Shown one piece after another: positions 8,168 through 17,631 of a stretch of 37,336 nt of DNA; position 1 is the first letter of the stretch; every line of letters starts with the position of its first letter. Both the position numbers and the translations under genes were made by a program. The notes beneath the pieces are model-generated. The model was not told where the DNA came from, did not search any database, and worked only from the letters and a program-made list of their open reading frames with translations. The stretch lies in IMG/VR virus record IMGVR_UViG_3300020583_000026, positions 1-37,336 of that record; one strand, written 5' to 3'. This stretch comes from a virus.

Positions 8168-8212
8168 CCCTTGTCTTAATTTCCACATTTTGAGGGGACA
8201 AGGGGTAAGTCA
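8168..8212 (+). promoter_or_regulatory. Hairpin covering the ribosome site of the secreted cargo gene
   Basis: CCCTTGTC (8168-8175) and GACAAGGG (8197-8204) form a perfect 8-bp stem with a 21-base loop. The right arm contains the AAGGGG ribosome site 7-8 bases before ATG 8213, so folding would hide the start. This suggests translation control of the cargo genes. There is no T run, so it is not a terminator. Confidence 0.55.
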
Positions 8213-8671
8213 ATGATTAAGTCGTTCGCGATCATCCTTGCTGCGATCATGTTGCCGGCCGCCCAGGCGCAGACCGTGCTGGTGACATCTAGCCAGGAAA
8301 CAGACAGCGCATCCAGCGTAGCGGGGCTGGGGACCAAGGCCGGTCCAGTAGTGATCGGAACGGTCGCGTCGACGACGAGCGTTTACGAGCATTCTGAAGT
8401 GTGGGAGGTAGTTCGTCGATTCAGCGAGGAATGTCCTGGGACAGCGTTTGTGACCAACCCGGCGACCCCGCATTCGCTTACGATCCGGACCGAGTACGAG
8501 AAGGTCCCTGGCACCTTGATGGGAACGCTGGTGGTGTACCAGCTCGTTCTGCTTGATTCCCAAAATAACCCGCTCTATGTGAGCAAGAAGAATTGGCTGC
8601 GTCGCGAGGTTAAACCTGTCTGCAAGGTCATTCATCAGAGTCTGGGAAACGCGATCGAGGCGGCCCGATGA
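8213..8671 (+). CDS. Secreted protein of unknown function (cargo/moron)
   Basis: A 152-residue protein with a clear Sec signal peptide: MIKSFAIILAAIMLPAAQAQ, with cleavage likely after AQA (residues 17-19). The mature part contains Cys75 and Cys138-type single cysteines and a PHSLTIRTEYEKVPGTLMG beta segment. No tail family is recognised. It sits between the gp10-like gene and the tape measure with its own hairpin-controlled start and a terminator after its partner, the layout of a moron expressed independently. A role in altering the host surface or superinfection exclusion is possible but unproven. Its base composition is a little lower in GC than its neighbours. Confidence 0.75.
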   Translation: MIKSFAIILAAIMLPAAQAQTVLVTSSQETDSASSVAGLGTKAGPVVIGTVASTTSVYEHSEVWEVVRRFSEECPGTAFVTNPATPHSLTIRTEYEKVPGTLMGTLVVYQLVLLDSQNNPLYVSKKNWLRREVKPVCKVIHQSLGNAIEAAR

Positions 8672-8874
8672 CCAAGCCTGGAAGCACGTTTCTCGATATG
8701 TTGAAGCCGGAAAACTCTGGAGTCATGACGACGGCACCGGGTAAGGCCGCCGCCGCTGCCCCGGAAGCGAAGGCCGCAAAGCCGCTCACGTTCGGCGGCG
8801 CGCTTCTCGCTATAGTTCTCGGGAACCTGATCACGGCCGCAATCGTCGCCATCATCTATAGCGCGATTCACTAA
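8668..8874 (+). CDS. Small membrane protein, partner of the secreted cargo
   Basis: A 68-residue protein with an Ala/Pro/Lys-rich N-terminal part (about 40 residues) and one C-terminal transmembrane helix (GALLAIVLGNLITAAIVAII). Its ATG overlaps the upstream stop (ATGA), so the two are translationally coupled. A tail-anchored topology with the N-terminus in the cytoplasm is likely. No family is recognised. Confidence 0.7.
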   Translation: MTKPGSTFLDMLKPENSGVMTTAPGKAAAAAPEAKAAKPLTFGGALLAIVLGNLITAAIVAIIYSAIH

Positions 8875-8895
8875 AAAGCTGATTGTGAACTACCG

Positions 8896-8919
8896 AACGC
8901 CGCCTCCGGGCGGCGTTTT
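8896..8919 (+). terminator. Intrinsic terminator with UCCG tetraloop
   Basis: A perfect 10-bp stem (8896-8904 with 8909-8917 plus flanking A-T pairs) closed by C(TCCG)G, a very stable UNCG-type tetraloop, runs into TTTT. It ends the two-gene cargo, 15 bases before the tape measure start. Confidence 0.8.
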
Positions 8920-8933
8920 CTATTGGAGGAAAC

Positions 8934-11273
8934 ATGGCTGAAGTCGCGGGCGAAGTAAAACTCATATTCACGGCCGATGCGACTTCCTGGTCGCAGGTCC
9001 TCGACAACGCGCAGAAGCAGCTCAACAAGCTCAAGGGGCAGGCCGAGACAACTGGGAAAGCTACGCGCGCAGAAATGAACGAGGCGCGCGGCTCCATCAT
9101 GGTCCTGGGCGAAGAGATCGGGATCCACCTTCCGCGGCATGTTCAGAAGTTCGTCGCCGGGCTCCCTGGCGTAGCCTCGGCCATGAGCGCGGCCTTCAAT
9201 GGCGTCGCGGTTTTCGCGATCGGGATGGCGATCTTCGAAGCCGGGAAAAAGGTCGTCGAGTTCGTCGAAAAAACGCGCAACGCGGCGAGGGAAAATGCGC
9301 GCGCCTGGGGCGAGGTCGAGGCGCCGCTGCGGCGTACCAACGAAGAAATGCAGGTCGCCAATGACAAGCTCGAGGAGGCCATCGCCACACTCGAGCGCAA
9401 GCCGCACAACGGTATTAAATTGGCCATCGACGAGGCCATCCTCTCGGCCGATACGCTGGGCGAAAAGTTGCGCGCCGATCTAGAGAAAATTGGAGCGGTC
9501 TTAGAAAAACAGGAGCCGGGCGTGATGAGCCGCGTCTTCATGGGCACGGCGGGGACCGGGGACGTTACCGAGCATTCCAAAGGTCTTCAAGATGCTTTAG
9601 ACAAGGCCGACGTGAATGGCCGCGCGCGGCTCGATGCCATGCGTAAGAGCGGCGCCACACAAGAGACGATCGACAGCGCGCGCCGCGAGCTGGATGCCAC
9701 CCGGAAGAAATCGATAGATGCCGAGCTCGAGTGGGCGCGTGGAGAGCTTGCAACCGCGCAAAAGCTCAAGGCCGGCGCCCGGCGGGCTTCCCCGGCCGAG
9801 TGGGCGCAAGACTCGCGCATACGGGATGTAACGGGCTATGCCGCCTCGCTGGGGCGGATGAGCGATTTCACCTCAGTGAGTGATACGCACGCTGATTTAC
9901 AGGGGCAGCTTGGGGGCGATGAGGCAAAGCACAAGAATGAGGAAGAGGCGAAGGCGGCGAGCGAAAAGCGCATGCAGGCAGCGCGCGAGACGCTCGAGCA
10001 GCTCGAGGCCATCCACACTCTGAGCTTCTACGACGAGGCGCAGTACTGGCGCAAACTTGCCGACACCGCGACCAAAGGTTCGGACTTTTACAGGGCGGCC
10101 AGCAAGGCAGCTAACACCGCCGCCGCCGCCGAGCAAAAACAGTTCGAACACAGTATCTCGGAAGAAATGGTGCGGTCGAACGAAGCCGACCTGGCGAGCA
10201 AGGCAGAAGGGGCGCGCATCACCGAGGAGATCACCCGCACGTTTGTTGAGGGAGAGCGCGCTGCGTCTGAGCTCACCCGCGAGCAGCAGAGGGCCGCGCG
10301 CGAGAGTTTCCAAAATAACGCGGAAGAGATTGAGGCGGCCGAACGCATGGGCGAGGCGGCCATCAGGATCGAGGCCGCGCGCGGCCGGTTATCCGCGCTC
10401 GCCGCGGCTATGGGCATGAGCGCGCTGCATCAGCTTTCGGCAGCTAACTGGACTGCGGCCCTGGGCTCGGCGCAGAACGCCGGCGCGGGGATCGGGCTGG
10501 CGGAGATTGAGAAACATTCGGCCACCGTGGGCGAGCGCGCGCAGCTCGACGATGCCGCGGTGCGCTCGGCAACCGCTCTTGGGGCCCTGCGCGACTCGGC
10601 GTCGGAACTTGTCGCCAAGTTTACCGATATGCCGGCGCACATCCGCGAGACTCTCGACCAGGCTACGAGCTCGATCAACGGGGCGATCCTCAAGACCATC
10701 ACCGAGCCTCACGCGCGCGGTCAATGGAAAGAGGCCGGCAAGTCGATCTTCACAGGCGTCGCTGGCTCCGGCCTCAATATGGCCGAGGGCTCGATCGCCA
10801 AGGCCTTCGGCATCTCTGGCGTAGGCAAGCTGGGAACGCAGGCGAATCCGATGTGGGTCCGCATGGCGGCGATGAATGCCGCGGGATCTGGCGTGGCTTC
10901 GCTCGCCACTAGCGTTGCCGGAGGCTCGATGTCTTCTCTGGCGGGCTCCGTGTGGGGCAAGATCGTCCAGGCCGGATTAGGTGCGCTCCCGTTCCTGGCC
11001 TCCGGCGGCAATCTCTCGACCAACATGCCGGCCATCGTCGGCGAGCGCGGCCCAGAGCTCTTCGTTCCGTCGGGTTCGGGCCGGATCGTTCCCAATGATT
11101 CGCTCGGCGGAACGCAGCACACATGGAATATCGACGCGCGCGGAGCCGCCGACCCGGCCGCGACCAGGGCTGCGGTCCAGCGCGGGATTCTCGAGGCCGC
11201 GCCGCGCATCGCCGCCGGATCGATCGCGGCTCAGAAAGACATGAGCGCGCGCCGGCCCACGATGGGCCGATAG
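8934..11273 (+). CDS. Tape measure protein
   Basis: The 779-residue protein sets tail length and helps DNA entry. It is short; by the usual rule of about 0.15 nm per residue the tail would be roughly 115-120 nm. Long charged coiled-coil stretches occur at about 20-70, 110-180 and 240-480. Hydrophobic segments suited to membrane insertion lie at about 75-110 and in the Ala/Gly/Ser region near 600-690. The C-terminus has the hallmark FLASGGNLSTNMPAIVGERG followed by PELFVPSGSGRIVPND. The start has a strong GGAGGA site. Confidence 0.93.
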   Translation: MAEVAGEVKLIFTADATSWSQVLDNAQKQLNKLKGQAETTGKATRAEMNEARGSIMVLGEEIGIHLPRHVQKFVAGLPGVASAMSAAFNGVAVFAIGMAIFEAGKKVVEFVEKTRNAARENARAWGEVEAPLRRTNEEMQVANDKLEEAIATLERKPHNGIKLAIDEAILSADTLGEKLRADLEKIGAVLEKQEPGVMSRVFMGTAGTGDVTEHSKGLQDALDKADVNGRARLDAMRKSGATQETIDSARRELDATRKKSIDAELEWARGELATAQKLKAGARRASPAEWAQDSRIRDVTGYAASLGRMSDFTSVSDTHADLQGQLGGDEAKHKNEEEAKAASEKRMQAARETLEQLEAIHTLSFYDEAQYWRKLADTATKGSDFYRAASKAANTAAAAEQKQFEHSISEEMVRSNEADLASKAEGARITEEITRTFVEGERAASELTREQQRAARESFQNNAEEIEAAERMGEAAIRIEAARGRLSALAAAMGMSALHQLSAANWTAALGSAQNAGAGIGLAEIEKHSATVGERAQLDDAAVRSATALGALRDSASELVAKFTDMPAHIRETLDQATSSINGAILKTITEPHARGQWKEAGKSIFTGVAGSGLNMAEGSIAKAFGISGVGKLGTQANPMWVRMAAMNAAGSGVASLATSVAGGSMSSLAGSVWGKIVQAGLGALPFLASGGNLSTNMPAIVGERGPELFVPSGSGRIVPNDSLGGTQHTWNIDARGAADPAATRAAVQRGILEAAPRIAAGSIAAQKDMSARRPTMGR

Positions 11274-11303
11274 CGACAACCGCTTCAGGGAGGCGCGGGG
11301 AAG

Positions 11304-11648
11304 ATGCTTTTCAACAATCACCAGTTCACCGAAATCATGGGCTCGTTCGCCCAACTTCACTTGGAGATGAAAAATATGTCAACCGGACTCACAGCACTCA
11401 CCACCGCGGTCAGCGATCTGACCGCCGCCGTCACCACGGAAACCAACAACGTCAACACCGCCGCCGCCGAGATCAAGTCAGCGCTCGGCGGCCTGGCCGC
11501 GAGCGAAGATCCAGCCGTCCAGAACGCCGCGGCCCAGATCGAAGCCCAGGTCGCGCTGATCACGACCGCCAACGCGAACCTAGCCACCGCGGCGGCTTCG
11601 CTCCCGGCCGCGCCGGCGCCACCGGCCGCTTCCGCCGCCAAAGTCTAA
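11304..11648 (+). CDS. Ala/Thr-rich coiled-coil protein
   Basis: A 114-residue protein of regular heptad-like sequence ([19 protein letters not shown]) ending in a Pro/Ala-rich tail. It is probably a helical trimer or oligomer associated with the tail tip or fibre. ATG 11304 has a GGGGAAG site. Another ATG at 11367 inside the frame has a weaker context. No named family is recognised. Confidence 0.75.
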   Translation: MLFNNHQFTEIMGSFAQLHLEMKNMSTGLTALTTAVSDLTAAVTTETNNVNTAAAEIKSALGGLAASEDPAVQNAAAQIEAQVALITTANANLATAAASLPAAPAPPAASAAKV

Positions 11649-11814
11649 AACCGGCCTCGGCGGCTGGATACGCTCAAAAATCCCGGCCGCCGTGGCCCGC
11701 AGCCGCCTCTGGGCGCCCTTCGTGGGCTCCCGGAGGCTCTACCACCCCCCAAAAACCCCTGCGCCGCGCCTTGAGGCCTTCCCGCCCGTTTTCGCCTTAT
11801 CCGGAGATATCAAA

Positions 11815-14800
11815 GTGAAAAAGCTATTTATCGCCTCGCTCGCCGCGGCCTTGGGATTCCTCGCGCTCATTTCGCCCGCCCGCGCTCAGGCACCGACCGG
11901 CTACGTTCAAGTTTCCGGCACGGCGACCTCGGACTCGACCGGGACGCTGGTCGCGAACGGCACCATTGCGTTTGCTCCGGTCAATAACAGTGGGACGCCG
12001 ATCGGCTATCAGGTAAACGGTCACGGCCACGCGATCTCTCTTCCCGTAACCGCTTTAGTCACGGCTGGCGCGTTTACCATCAACCTCGCCGATACCGCGC
12101 TCACGGCTCCGGTCAACGTCTGCTTTTCCGTCACGGTCACCGACAATATAAGCGGCGCGAGCGAGCTCGGTCCCGGCTACTCCTGTTTTCAACCATCCGG
12201 ATATGGAACGGCCGTCTCGAGCGGGATGTGCACCGCTCCGACCGGCGGTCACGGCGGCGCGTGTAACTTCGATCTCTTCGTTCCTAACCTCGCCGGACTT
12301 GTAGTCCAGACTACCGGGCCGACCGGCGCAACCGGCCCATCAGGATCAGCAGGGCCGACGGGGCCGACCGGCCCGACCGGGCCGACCGGCGCAACCGGTC
12401 CAGCGGGCGCGACGGGGCCGTCCGGGGCACCACTGAATTTTGTGGGCGCTTGGTCTTCGGTAACGGCTTATACCGCGGGTCAGGTCGTTACCTTCTCCGG
12501 TACGGCATACGTTGCATTAGTGGGGAGCACGAATGTAACACCGACGCCGGGCGCGACCTGGGCCGTTACTACTTCCGGGGCGGCCGTCCTCGCGCCCGGT
12601 GGTTCCCAGACGATCGCCGAGCCGTCGCTTTCTACCGGGATGGCGCAGTTCTTAGTGAACGAACAAACGATCACAGGCGACCAATCGGTAACCGGCCCGC
12701 AGTTCAAAGTTAATGGCAATATCCCAAAGCAGCTTTTGACGAGACTCCAGCAAGCGAGTCATCGCGTGGTACGCGTGGGCTATTACGGGACGAGCATTGA
12801 AGCATTTAACGATAGCTTTGGCCCTACGTTCGTGAAGTCTCTACAGGCCGTCTATGGAGCGTCGAGTTCCACTTATTCCCGCGTCGGTAACGGAGTGACA
12901 GGCTGCCCGTTACAAGGTTTCAATGGAGCGGCATATTTGAGATATCGGTGCGCCGGGGCAACTACGACGCTCACATTTACGTTCAAGACCTCAGACTTTC
13001 ATCTCGTCTACGACCAAGAGACGGATGGGACCTCTATCCCTGTTACTCTCGACGGCGTGTCTCAAACGGCTTTGAACTGCAATGGGACGCAATCGAACTA
13101 CAGGCTCAGCTATGACATAACAGGACAAAACCCCAACGTGTTTCATACGCTCACTCTTTCCCTCACGTCGGGTACAACGGTGGCCTATATAGAGGGCTAC
13201 GAGTCGGGCAGCCAAACGGGTTTCGCGGATAAGGGTATCGAGATGATGTTCGGCGCGCAGCCGTCTTCGTTGTTGGCTGATTTTTTTACGACCCGGTTTG
13301 CCCCCGGAGGCACGGCGGCGAGTCCTCTGTCGGCTGGTTACACAAGTATCTTCCACGCCGGATCAACCGTCGATCCTGACTTTGTTATCTTCGGTGGACC
13401 AACAAACGATGTACTTCAATCAAATACGAACTACGCTACCCAACTCGCCTCGTTCGTCGGCGCGGCGGTTTCCACAAAAACTCCGCTTATCCTGCTTATA
13501 GAACCCGCTGCGTGCGCTTCCGGCGTCGGCACTCTAACGTATGCTGCTACGGCAGGTTGCGGCAGCGGTACGAATAATAACGCGACCACGTGGGCGACGT
13601 TTAAGGCCGCCACGCTCGCGGCTTGCGCGGCCAACCCCGATTGGGTCTATTGCGCAGACGAGGACGACTATACAGGTTTTGAATTCGCCAATGCTAACTT
13701 CCATACCTCGCCGCTAGTTAGCGGTGACACTCACCCTTCGGACGTTGGCAACGGCAACACCCAGATTGCTTTCGCTGATAGGGTTGCTGCCGAATTCGGA
13801 GCGCCACCGTCGACGGGCGGGTTTAATATGCAACCTGCTCTGACTTCCACTCATCACTTAGGCCCATATATCACCAGCGCAACGGAGCCTTGTACGGGTA
13901 TTGGAACTATGTGGGAAGATACATCTAATGGAACGGGCTCGTCTGCGACGGTGAAATTGAAGACAGCAAATACAGGATACAGGATAGACTCCGGGGGTTT
14001 GGGGGGAACGGCTATAAATGCCATTGGAACTTTAGTAAATTCGACCGTTCAAACTAATTCTCTAAATTCGGGCTGCTCTCGCGGGGTGTGGCAGGTTATA
14101 AGTGGACCGAGTGCAAATATAGCGCTACCAATTAGCGATCCGTATGCCGTAACTTCGACGGCGAGCACACCGTCGACCTACAGCAATGGCGAGGCATATA
14201 GTCTTATCAATACTGCCAGCTCGGCTAATGTGTTCAGCTATCAGATTGCTCCCGATAGAATGACGGTTGGATCCGCCTATACGTTCTCAATTAAGTACAA
14301 GGTGACCACGGCTTCCGTCGCAACTTCCATTAATTGTGGTTTCTATTCCTATAACGGTGCATATATTCAATTCAACCCGCTAGACGGCCTATGGGACCTT
14401 TCTCTAGGTGGGGGTAACTTCGTGTCGCTTCTTGTAATCGGACCATTCCCGCTATATGCGGCTGGTACTGTGATGCCCGATTACGACACGGACTACCATC
14501 GGATGGCGGTCACACTCCCCGGTATATCGTCGTCCGTCGTGTTTAAGTGCACTGTACCAATTGGCGTAGTTATGGAGATAAGTGAACCGAGGATGGACTT
14601 CGGTGCGAGTATAGCTTACGGACCAATGGAGCCTTTACATGTGCCTTCAGCCTCAAACACGATGCTAAACGTTCCCACGGCTACTACTGAACCGTTATAC
14701 GGGCAGAGCTACCCAGAGATGTCTTGGAGCGATACTAGCTCAACCATCGGAACGGTAACAAAAGTGGTGAAAGTCCACGGGGGGGTGTATAGATCGGACA

Positions 14801-15684
14801 CAACGGGCACCCTGAGCCGGGGCAACATATGGAAGGTTACATCGGGTCAAAATATGGACCCGTTCAATATCATGAGTTCGTATACGTGCGCGAACAGCCA
14901 ATGGGGCGTGACTCCAAATAGCACCTACACGTTTAGTCCTGAAACGGGAAACACTCTCACCGCTAAGGGCTGTCAAAATATTCTTAATCCGGGTGGCTTC
15001 CTTCACAACGCGCGAATTGATTTCACCCCCGCTGCGGGGATAACTCTCGCAGCGGCGGACACATTCACTTTGAGTTTTCTCTATCAGCAGACATATCAAG
15101 GCACGGCGGTCCCCAGTGCTACGGCTCCCACGTTTGGGGTCCTTCACTACAACGGAGGTACGATCTATTACTTACAGGCAAATAAAACGTGGAGTACAAC
15201 TGTGTATACGGGGTGGCCCGCTCCCGTTATTTATCCTTCCGCGACGGGCTACCGGCGCATAGCTATTACGTTTCCGGGGGACAGTAATTTAGCCCCATCC
15301 ACCAGTAACTATCTCGCTATCCAATATTTCGCGAACCCGAACGCGTACACCTTTACGTGGGTGATAGGCGATGCGAGGTTAGAGCGCGGGGCTTCAGTAA
15401 CCGAGGGGTCACAGACAGCCAGTTTCGCGATACTCATCGGCTCTGGTCAGGCCGTAATGACGACAGCCGCTATCACTGCTCCGGCGTGCGGTTCTACCGT
15501 CACCGTTCCTCAGGTAGGAGTATTAGCAACGGACGCAATCGCGTGGTCATTCAGCGCAGCGCCGGCAGGGACCAATGCTGGAGTCGTGGCATGGACGACT
15601 GCCGGCAACGTTAATTTCGCTTACTGTCCCGGAGTTACGGAAACACCGGCGGCGGCCACACTAAACTGGCGCGTTACCAGATAA
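11815..15684 (+). CDS. Giant exported-type tail fibre with collagen repeats and SGNH esterase domain
   Basis: A probable receptor-binding and polysaccharide-modifying protein of 1289 residues. GTG 11815 is chosen because CCGGAG lies eight bases upstream and it yields a textbook signal peptide ([20 protein letters not shown], cleavage after ARA near residue 24). Order: signal peptide; Ig-like beta domain to about 167; 13 collagen-type GXY triplets at 168-206; a small carbohydrate-binding-like module ([20 protein letters not shown]) at about 210-250. An SGNH hydrolase domain follows at about 315-660, with GTS (Ser327), GPTND (Asn531) and DTHP (Asp638, His640). Then come two jelly-roll modules ending in similar GAS motifs and a Cys-containing C-terminal domain ending LNWRVTR. 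From about 12,700 the DNA is distinctly lower in GC than flanking genes, which suggests recent acquisition. Confidence 0.85.
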   Translation: MKKLFIASLAAALGFLALISPARAQAPTGYVQVSGTATSDSTGTLVANGTIAFAPVNNSGTPIGYQVNGHGHAISLPVTALVTAGAFTINLADTALTAPVNVCFSVTVTDNISGASELGPGYSCFQPSGYGTAVSSGMCTAPTGGHGGACNFDLFVPNLAGLVVQTTGPTGATGPSGSAGPTGPTGPTGPTGATGPAGATGPSGAPLNFVGAWSSVTAYTAGQVVTFSGTAYVALVGSTNVTPTPGATWAVTTSGAAVLAPGGSQTIAEPSLSTGMAQFLVNEQTITGDQSVTGPQFKVNGNIPKQLLTRLQQASHRVVRVGYYGTSIEAFNDSFGPTFVKSLQAVYGASSSTYSRVGNGVTGCPLQGFNGAAYLRYRCAGATTTLTFTFKTSDFHLVYDQETDGTSIPVTLDGVSQTALNCNGTQSNYRLSYDITGQNPNVFHTLTLSLTSGTTVAYIEGYESGSQTGFADKGIEMMFGAQPSSLLADFFTTRFAPGGTAASPLSAGYTSIFHAGSTVDPDFVIFGGPTNDVLQSNTNYATQLASFVGAAVSTKTPLILLIEPAACASGVGTLTYAATAGCGSGTNNNATTWATFKAATLAACAANPDWVYCADEDDYTGFEFANANFHTSPLVSGDTHPSDVGNGNTQIAFADRVAAEFGAPPSTGGFNMQPALTSTHHLGPYITSATEPCTGIGTMWEDTSNGTGSSATVKLKTANTGYRIDSGGLGGTAINAIGTLVNSTVQTNSLNSGCSRGVWQVISGPSANIALPISDPYAVTSTASTPSTYSNGEAYSLINTASSANVFSYQIAPDRMTVGSAYTFSIKYKVTTASVATSINCGFYSYNGAYIQFNPLDGLWDLSLGGGNFVSLLVIGPFPLYAAGTVMPDYDTDYHRMAVTLPGISSSVVFKCTVPIGVVMEISEPRMDFGASIAYGPMEPLHVPSASNTMLNVPTATTEPLYGQSYPEMSWSDTSSTIGTVTKVVKVHGGVYRSDTTGTLSRGNIWKVTSGQNMDPFNIMSSYTCANSQWGVTPNSTYTFSPETGNTLTAKGCQNILNPGGFLHNARIDFTPAAGITLAAADTFTLSFLYQQTYQGTAVPSATAPTFGVLHYNGGTIYYLQANKTWSTTVYTGWPAPVIYPSATGYRRIAITFPGDSNLAPSTSNYLAIQYFANPNAYTFTWVIGDARLERGASVTEGSQTASFAILIGSGQAVMTTAAITAPACGSTVTVPQVGVLATDAIAWSFSAAPAGTNAGVVAWTTAGNVNFAYCPGVTETPAAATLNWRVTR

Positions 15685-15701
15685 GAAGAGAGGAAAATAG
15701 T

Positions 15702-16415
15702 ATGTTACAGCCAATCAATGATATCAACTTAGAATCCGAACTTTGGGCCGATCATAACCCACTCGACGGCTCCTTGATCGGCGGAGCGATGCCGAAGGAA
15801 TACATCCTGATGACGGCCGTTCCCGGCGCGCCGCGCGGCATCCTGCTCGGCGTTAACGGCGCGGCGTGGGCCACGATGGAAGCCTATTGCCTTCCGCGCC
15901 CGAACTTCGTTACCAAGGGCTTCGGAGTTACGACCGAAACCTTTACGTTGACGATCGATCACTTGGGCGCGGCTCAAATCCGCGAGTTCGATCTGATCCG
16001 GATTATCCGCCTCGCCGACGGCACGGTATGGCATTTCGACGGATCGATTCAGATTGTCATCGCGACGGGAATGATCCAAGTCGACTCGGCTCCTCCGGCG
16101 CTGCCCAAGCTGCCGACGTGGGTCGATACCGGCGTTACGATTCCGGCGTCCGCACTCACTCCGGACGTACCCCATCTGATCGCGATCACCCACAAGTCGG
16201 ACCCGGTGGCGAAGACGCATTCGGTCATCTCGATCTCGGTCGACGGCGTGGTGTACGCGATTCCGGCCGCATTCCAGAATCTGCCGGCAACGCCGAGTAA
16301 CTGGAGCGTGGTCGACGTCGATTACATTCAGGCTCAACTAACTGTGCTCGGGACCGGCGGCGCGGCGGCCGAGCTCCTCTCCGCGATCTCCCTTCAGCAT
16401 CGGACGGCTGTCTAG
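15702..16415 (+). CDS. Unknown tail-associated beta protein (lectin-like?)
   Basis: A 237-residue protein with no signal peptide. The strand pattern with the phrases VTTETFTLTIDHLGAAQI and HSVISISVDGVVYAI resembles a concanavalin/LamG-type beta-sandwich, but this is a guess from texture only. The GAGAGG site precedes ATG 15702, 17 bases after the fibre stop. GC content returns to the phage average here. Its place beside the fibre suggests a fibre accessory or sugar-binding decoration. Confidence 0.65.
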   Translation: MLQPINDINLESELWADHNPLDGSLIGGAMPKEYILMTAVPGAPRGILLGVNGAAWATMEAYCLPRPNFVTKGFGVTTETFTLTIDHLGAAQIREFDLIRIIRLADGTVWHFDGSIQIVIATGMIQVDSAPPALPKLPTWVDTGVTIPASALTPDVPHLIAITHKSDPVAKTHSVISISVDGVVYAIPAAFQNLPATPSNWSVVDVDYIQAQLTVLGTGGAAAELLSAISLQHRTAV

Positions 16416-16417
16416 TT

Positions 16418-17107
16418 ATGCCCGGCATCGTCAACCACACGGAGTGGACGCTCGATTCGCTTCACGAGTATCTCGTCTCGGTTCTAAAGGAGCGCGATGA
16501 TCGTCACAAAAGCGAATTGATCGCGCTCGAAAAAACGCTGCTGACTCATATCGAGGCCGCGGCGGAAAGCGCGGGGATACTATCGACCGCCAACGCTGCG
16601 GCGATCCAGAAGGCCGACGAGAACATCGACCGGCGCTTTGAGATTCTTCGCCAGGACACGCTGGCTCACGCTCAATCCGACGTCGTCGCTCATTCGAAGA
16701 TTTCGTCGGAATTTCACGAGACCGTCAACTCGGAAGTTGCCCACCTGAAGACGACCATCGACGTCATTCTCTCCGCCAATGAAAAGGCAATCGCTAAGGC
16801 CGACGCCGCCAACGAGAAGCGATTCGATTCGGTCAACGAGATTCGCGGCACCATGGCCGATCAAGCGACGAAATTCATCTCGCGGACCGAAGTCGGCCAG
16901 ATGGTGAAAAACGTCGAGGACAAAACCATGGCAAACGTGAGCCGCCTCGACCGGATAGAGAGCGCGAAGAGCGGCCGCATGGAGGGCTGGCAGTTGTTAG
17001 TCGCTGCCCTTGGCGCGGTCGGCGTCCTGATCGGGATCATCAGCGGAATTGCTTTGCTTCTCCACACCTTCGTTGCCAGCACCGTCCCGAGCACCATCCC
17101 GAAATAG
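16418..17107 (+). CDS. Coiled-coil protein with C-terminal membrane anchor
   Basis: A 229-residue protein. Residues 10-180 are a long charged helix with repeated AAIQKADENIDRRFEIL- and AIAKADAANEKRFDSV-like segments. Residues about 190-215 form one hydrophobic segment (LLVAALGAVGVLIGIISGIA). The family with AEKA.A.A...NEKRF...NE.R....DQ followed by a membrane helix is common in phage genomes with unknown role. It could act in lysis or at the membrane during injection. It starts two bases after the upstream stop. Confidence 0.75.
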   Translation: MPGIVNHTEWTLDSLHEYLVSVLKERDDRHKSELIALEKTLLTHIEAAAESAGILSTANAAAIQKADENIDRRFEILRQDTLAHAQSDVVAHSKISSEFHETVNSEVAHLKTTIDVILSANEKAIAKADAANEKRFDSVNEIRGTMADQATKFISRTEVGQMVKNVEDKTMANVSRLDRIESAKSGRMEGWQLLVAALGAVGVLIGIISGIALLLHTFVASTVPSTIPK

Positions 17108-17110
17108 CCG

Positions 17111-17130
17111 CGGGCGGCGGTCTCCGCCCG
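17111..17130 (+). promoter_or_regulatory. Intercistronic hairpin
   Basis: CGGGCGG (17111-17117) pairs with CCGCCCG (17124-17130) around a six-base loop. There is no T run. It probably stabilises or punctuates the mRNA between two genes. Confidence 0.5.
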
Positions 17131-17154
17131 AATCAAGAAAACGAGAGGAAATTT

Positions 17155-17631
17155 ATGGCTACGACTTTACCAGTCGCCGCGAAGCCGGAATCTGGCTTCA
17201 AGCGGTTCATCGATGAGGTTGGAAACTTTTTCGTTCACACCGCGCCCATCGTCGAGGAGGAAGCCGTCGCCGCGGAGCCGTTTCTCGCTCTGACGCCGTT
17301 CGGCCCGGAATACAATCTCGTGGTCGGTGCGATCGTCGGAATCCAGAAAGTCGCGACGGTCTCGCTATCAACCGGAGCCGCGCTCTCGGGCGTTCAGAGG
17401 ATGGCGCTGGTCATGTCGGCGGTCCTGCCCGGCCTCGAGGCGATCCTCAAATCGAAGGGGATTACCGAGCCCGCGGCCGTCTCGGCGGCGTCGTCGCAAT
17501 TCGCCCAGAACGTCTACAACTTCCAGACCGGGCCGGTCGCCCTGCTTCCGCCTCCGGCGGCCGCTGCGCCGGCGCCACAGGCCGCGGCGGCCACTTCTGG
17601 CGCGGTTCCAGCAAGGCCGGTGGCGGTCTAA
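17155..17631 (+). CDS. Unknown protein with hydrophobic core
   Basis: A 158-residue protein. It starts ATTLPVAAKPESGFKRFIDE, has a hydrophobic middle (LVVGAIVGIQKVATVSLSTG, then MALVMSAVLPGLEAIL) and ends in a Pro/Ala-rich tail. No family is recognised. The AGAGGAAA site is good. One weak possibility is a membrane-active lysis protein, because no other holin can be seen; its place before the distal tail gene argues for a virion or assembly role instead. Confidence 0.65.
   Translation: MATTLPVAAKPESGFKRFIDEVGNFFVHTAPIVEEEAVAAEPFLALTPFGPEYNLVVGAIVGIQKVATVSLSTGAALSGVQRMALVMSAVLPGLEAILKSKGITEPAAVSAASSQFAQNVYNFQTGPVALLPPPAAAAPAPQAAAATSGAVPARPVAV

Noticed and set aside
9897-10313. Antisense 138-residue frame in the tape measure gene
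   Set aside because: Shadow of coiled-coil coding sequence; no independent support.
12316-12432. Low-complexity tandem repeat as an assembly artefact
   Set aside because: It keeps the frame and encodes 13 clean GXY triplets, a common trimerising element in phage fibres.
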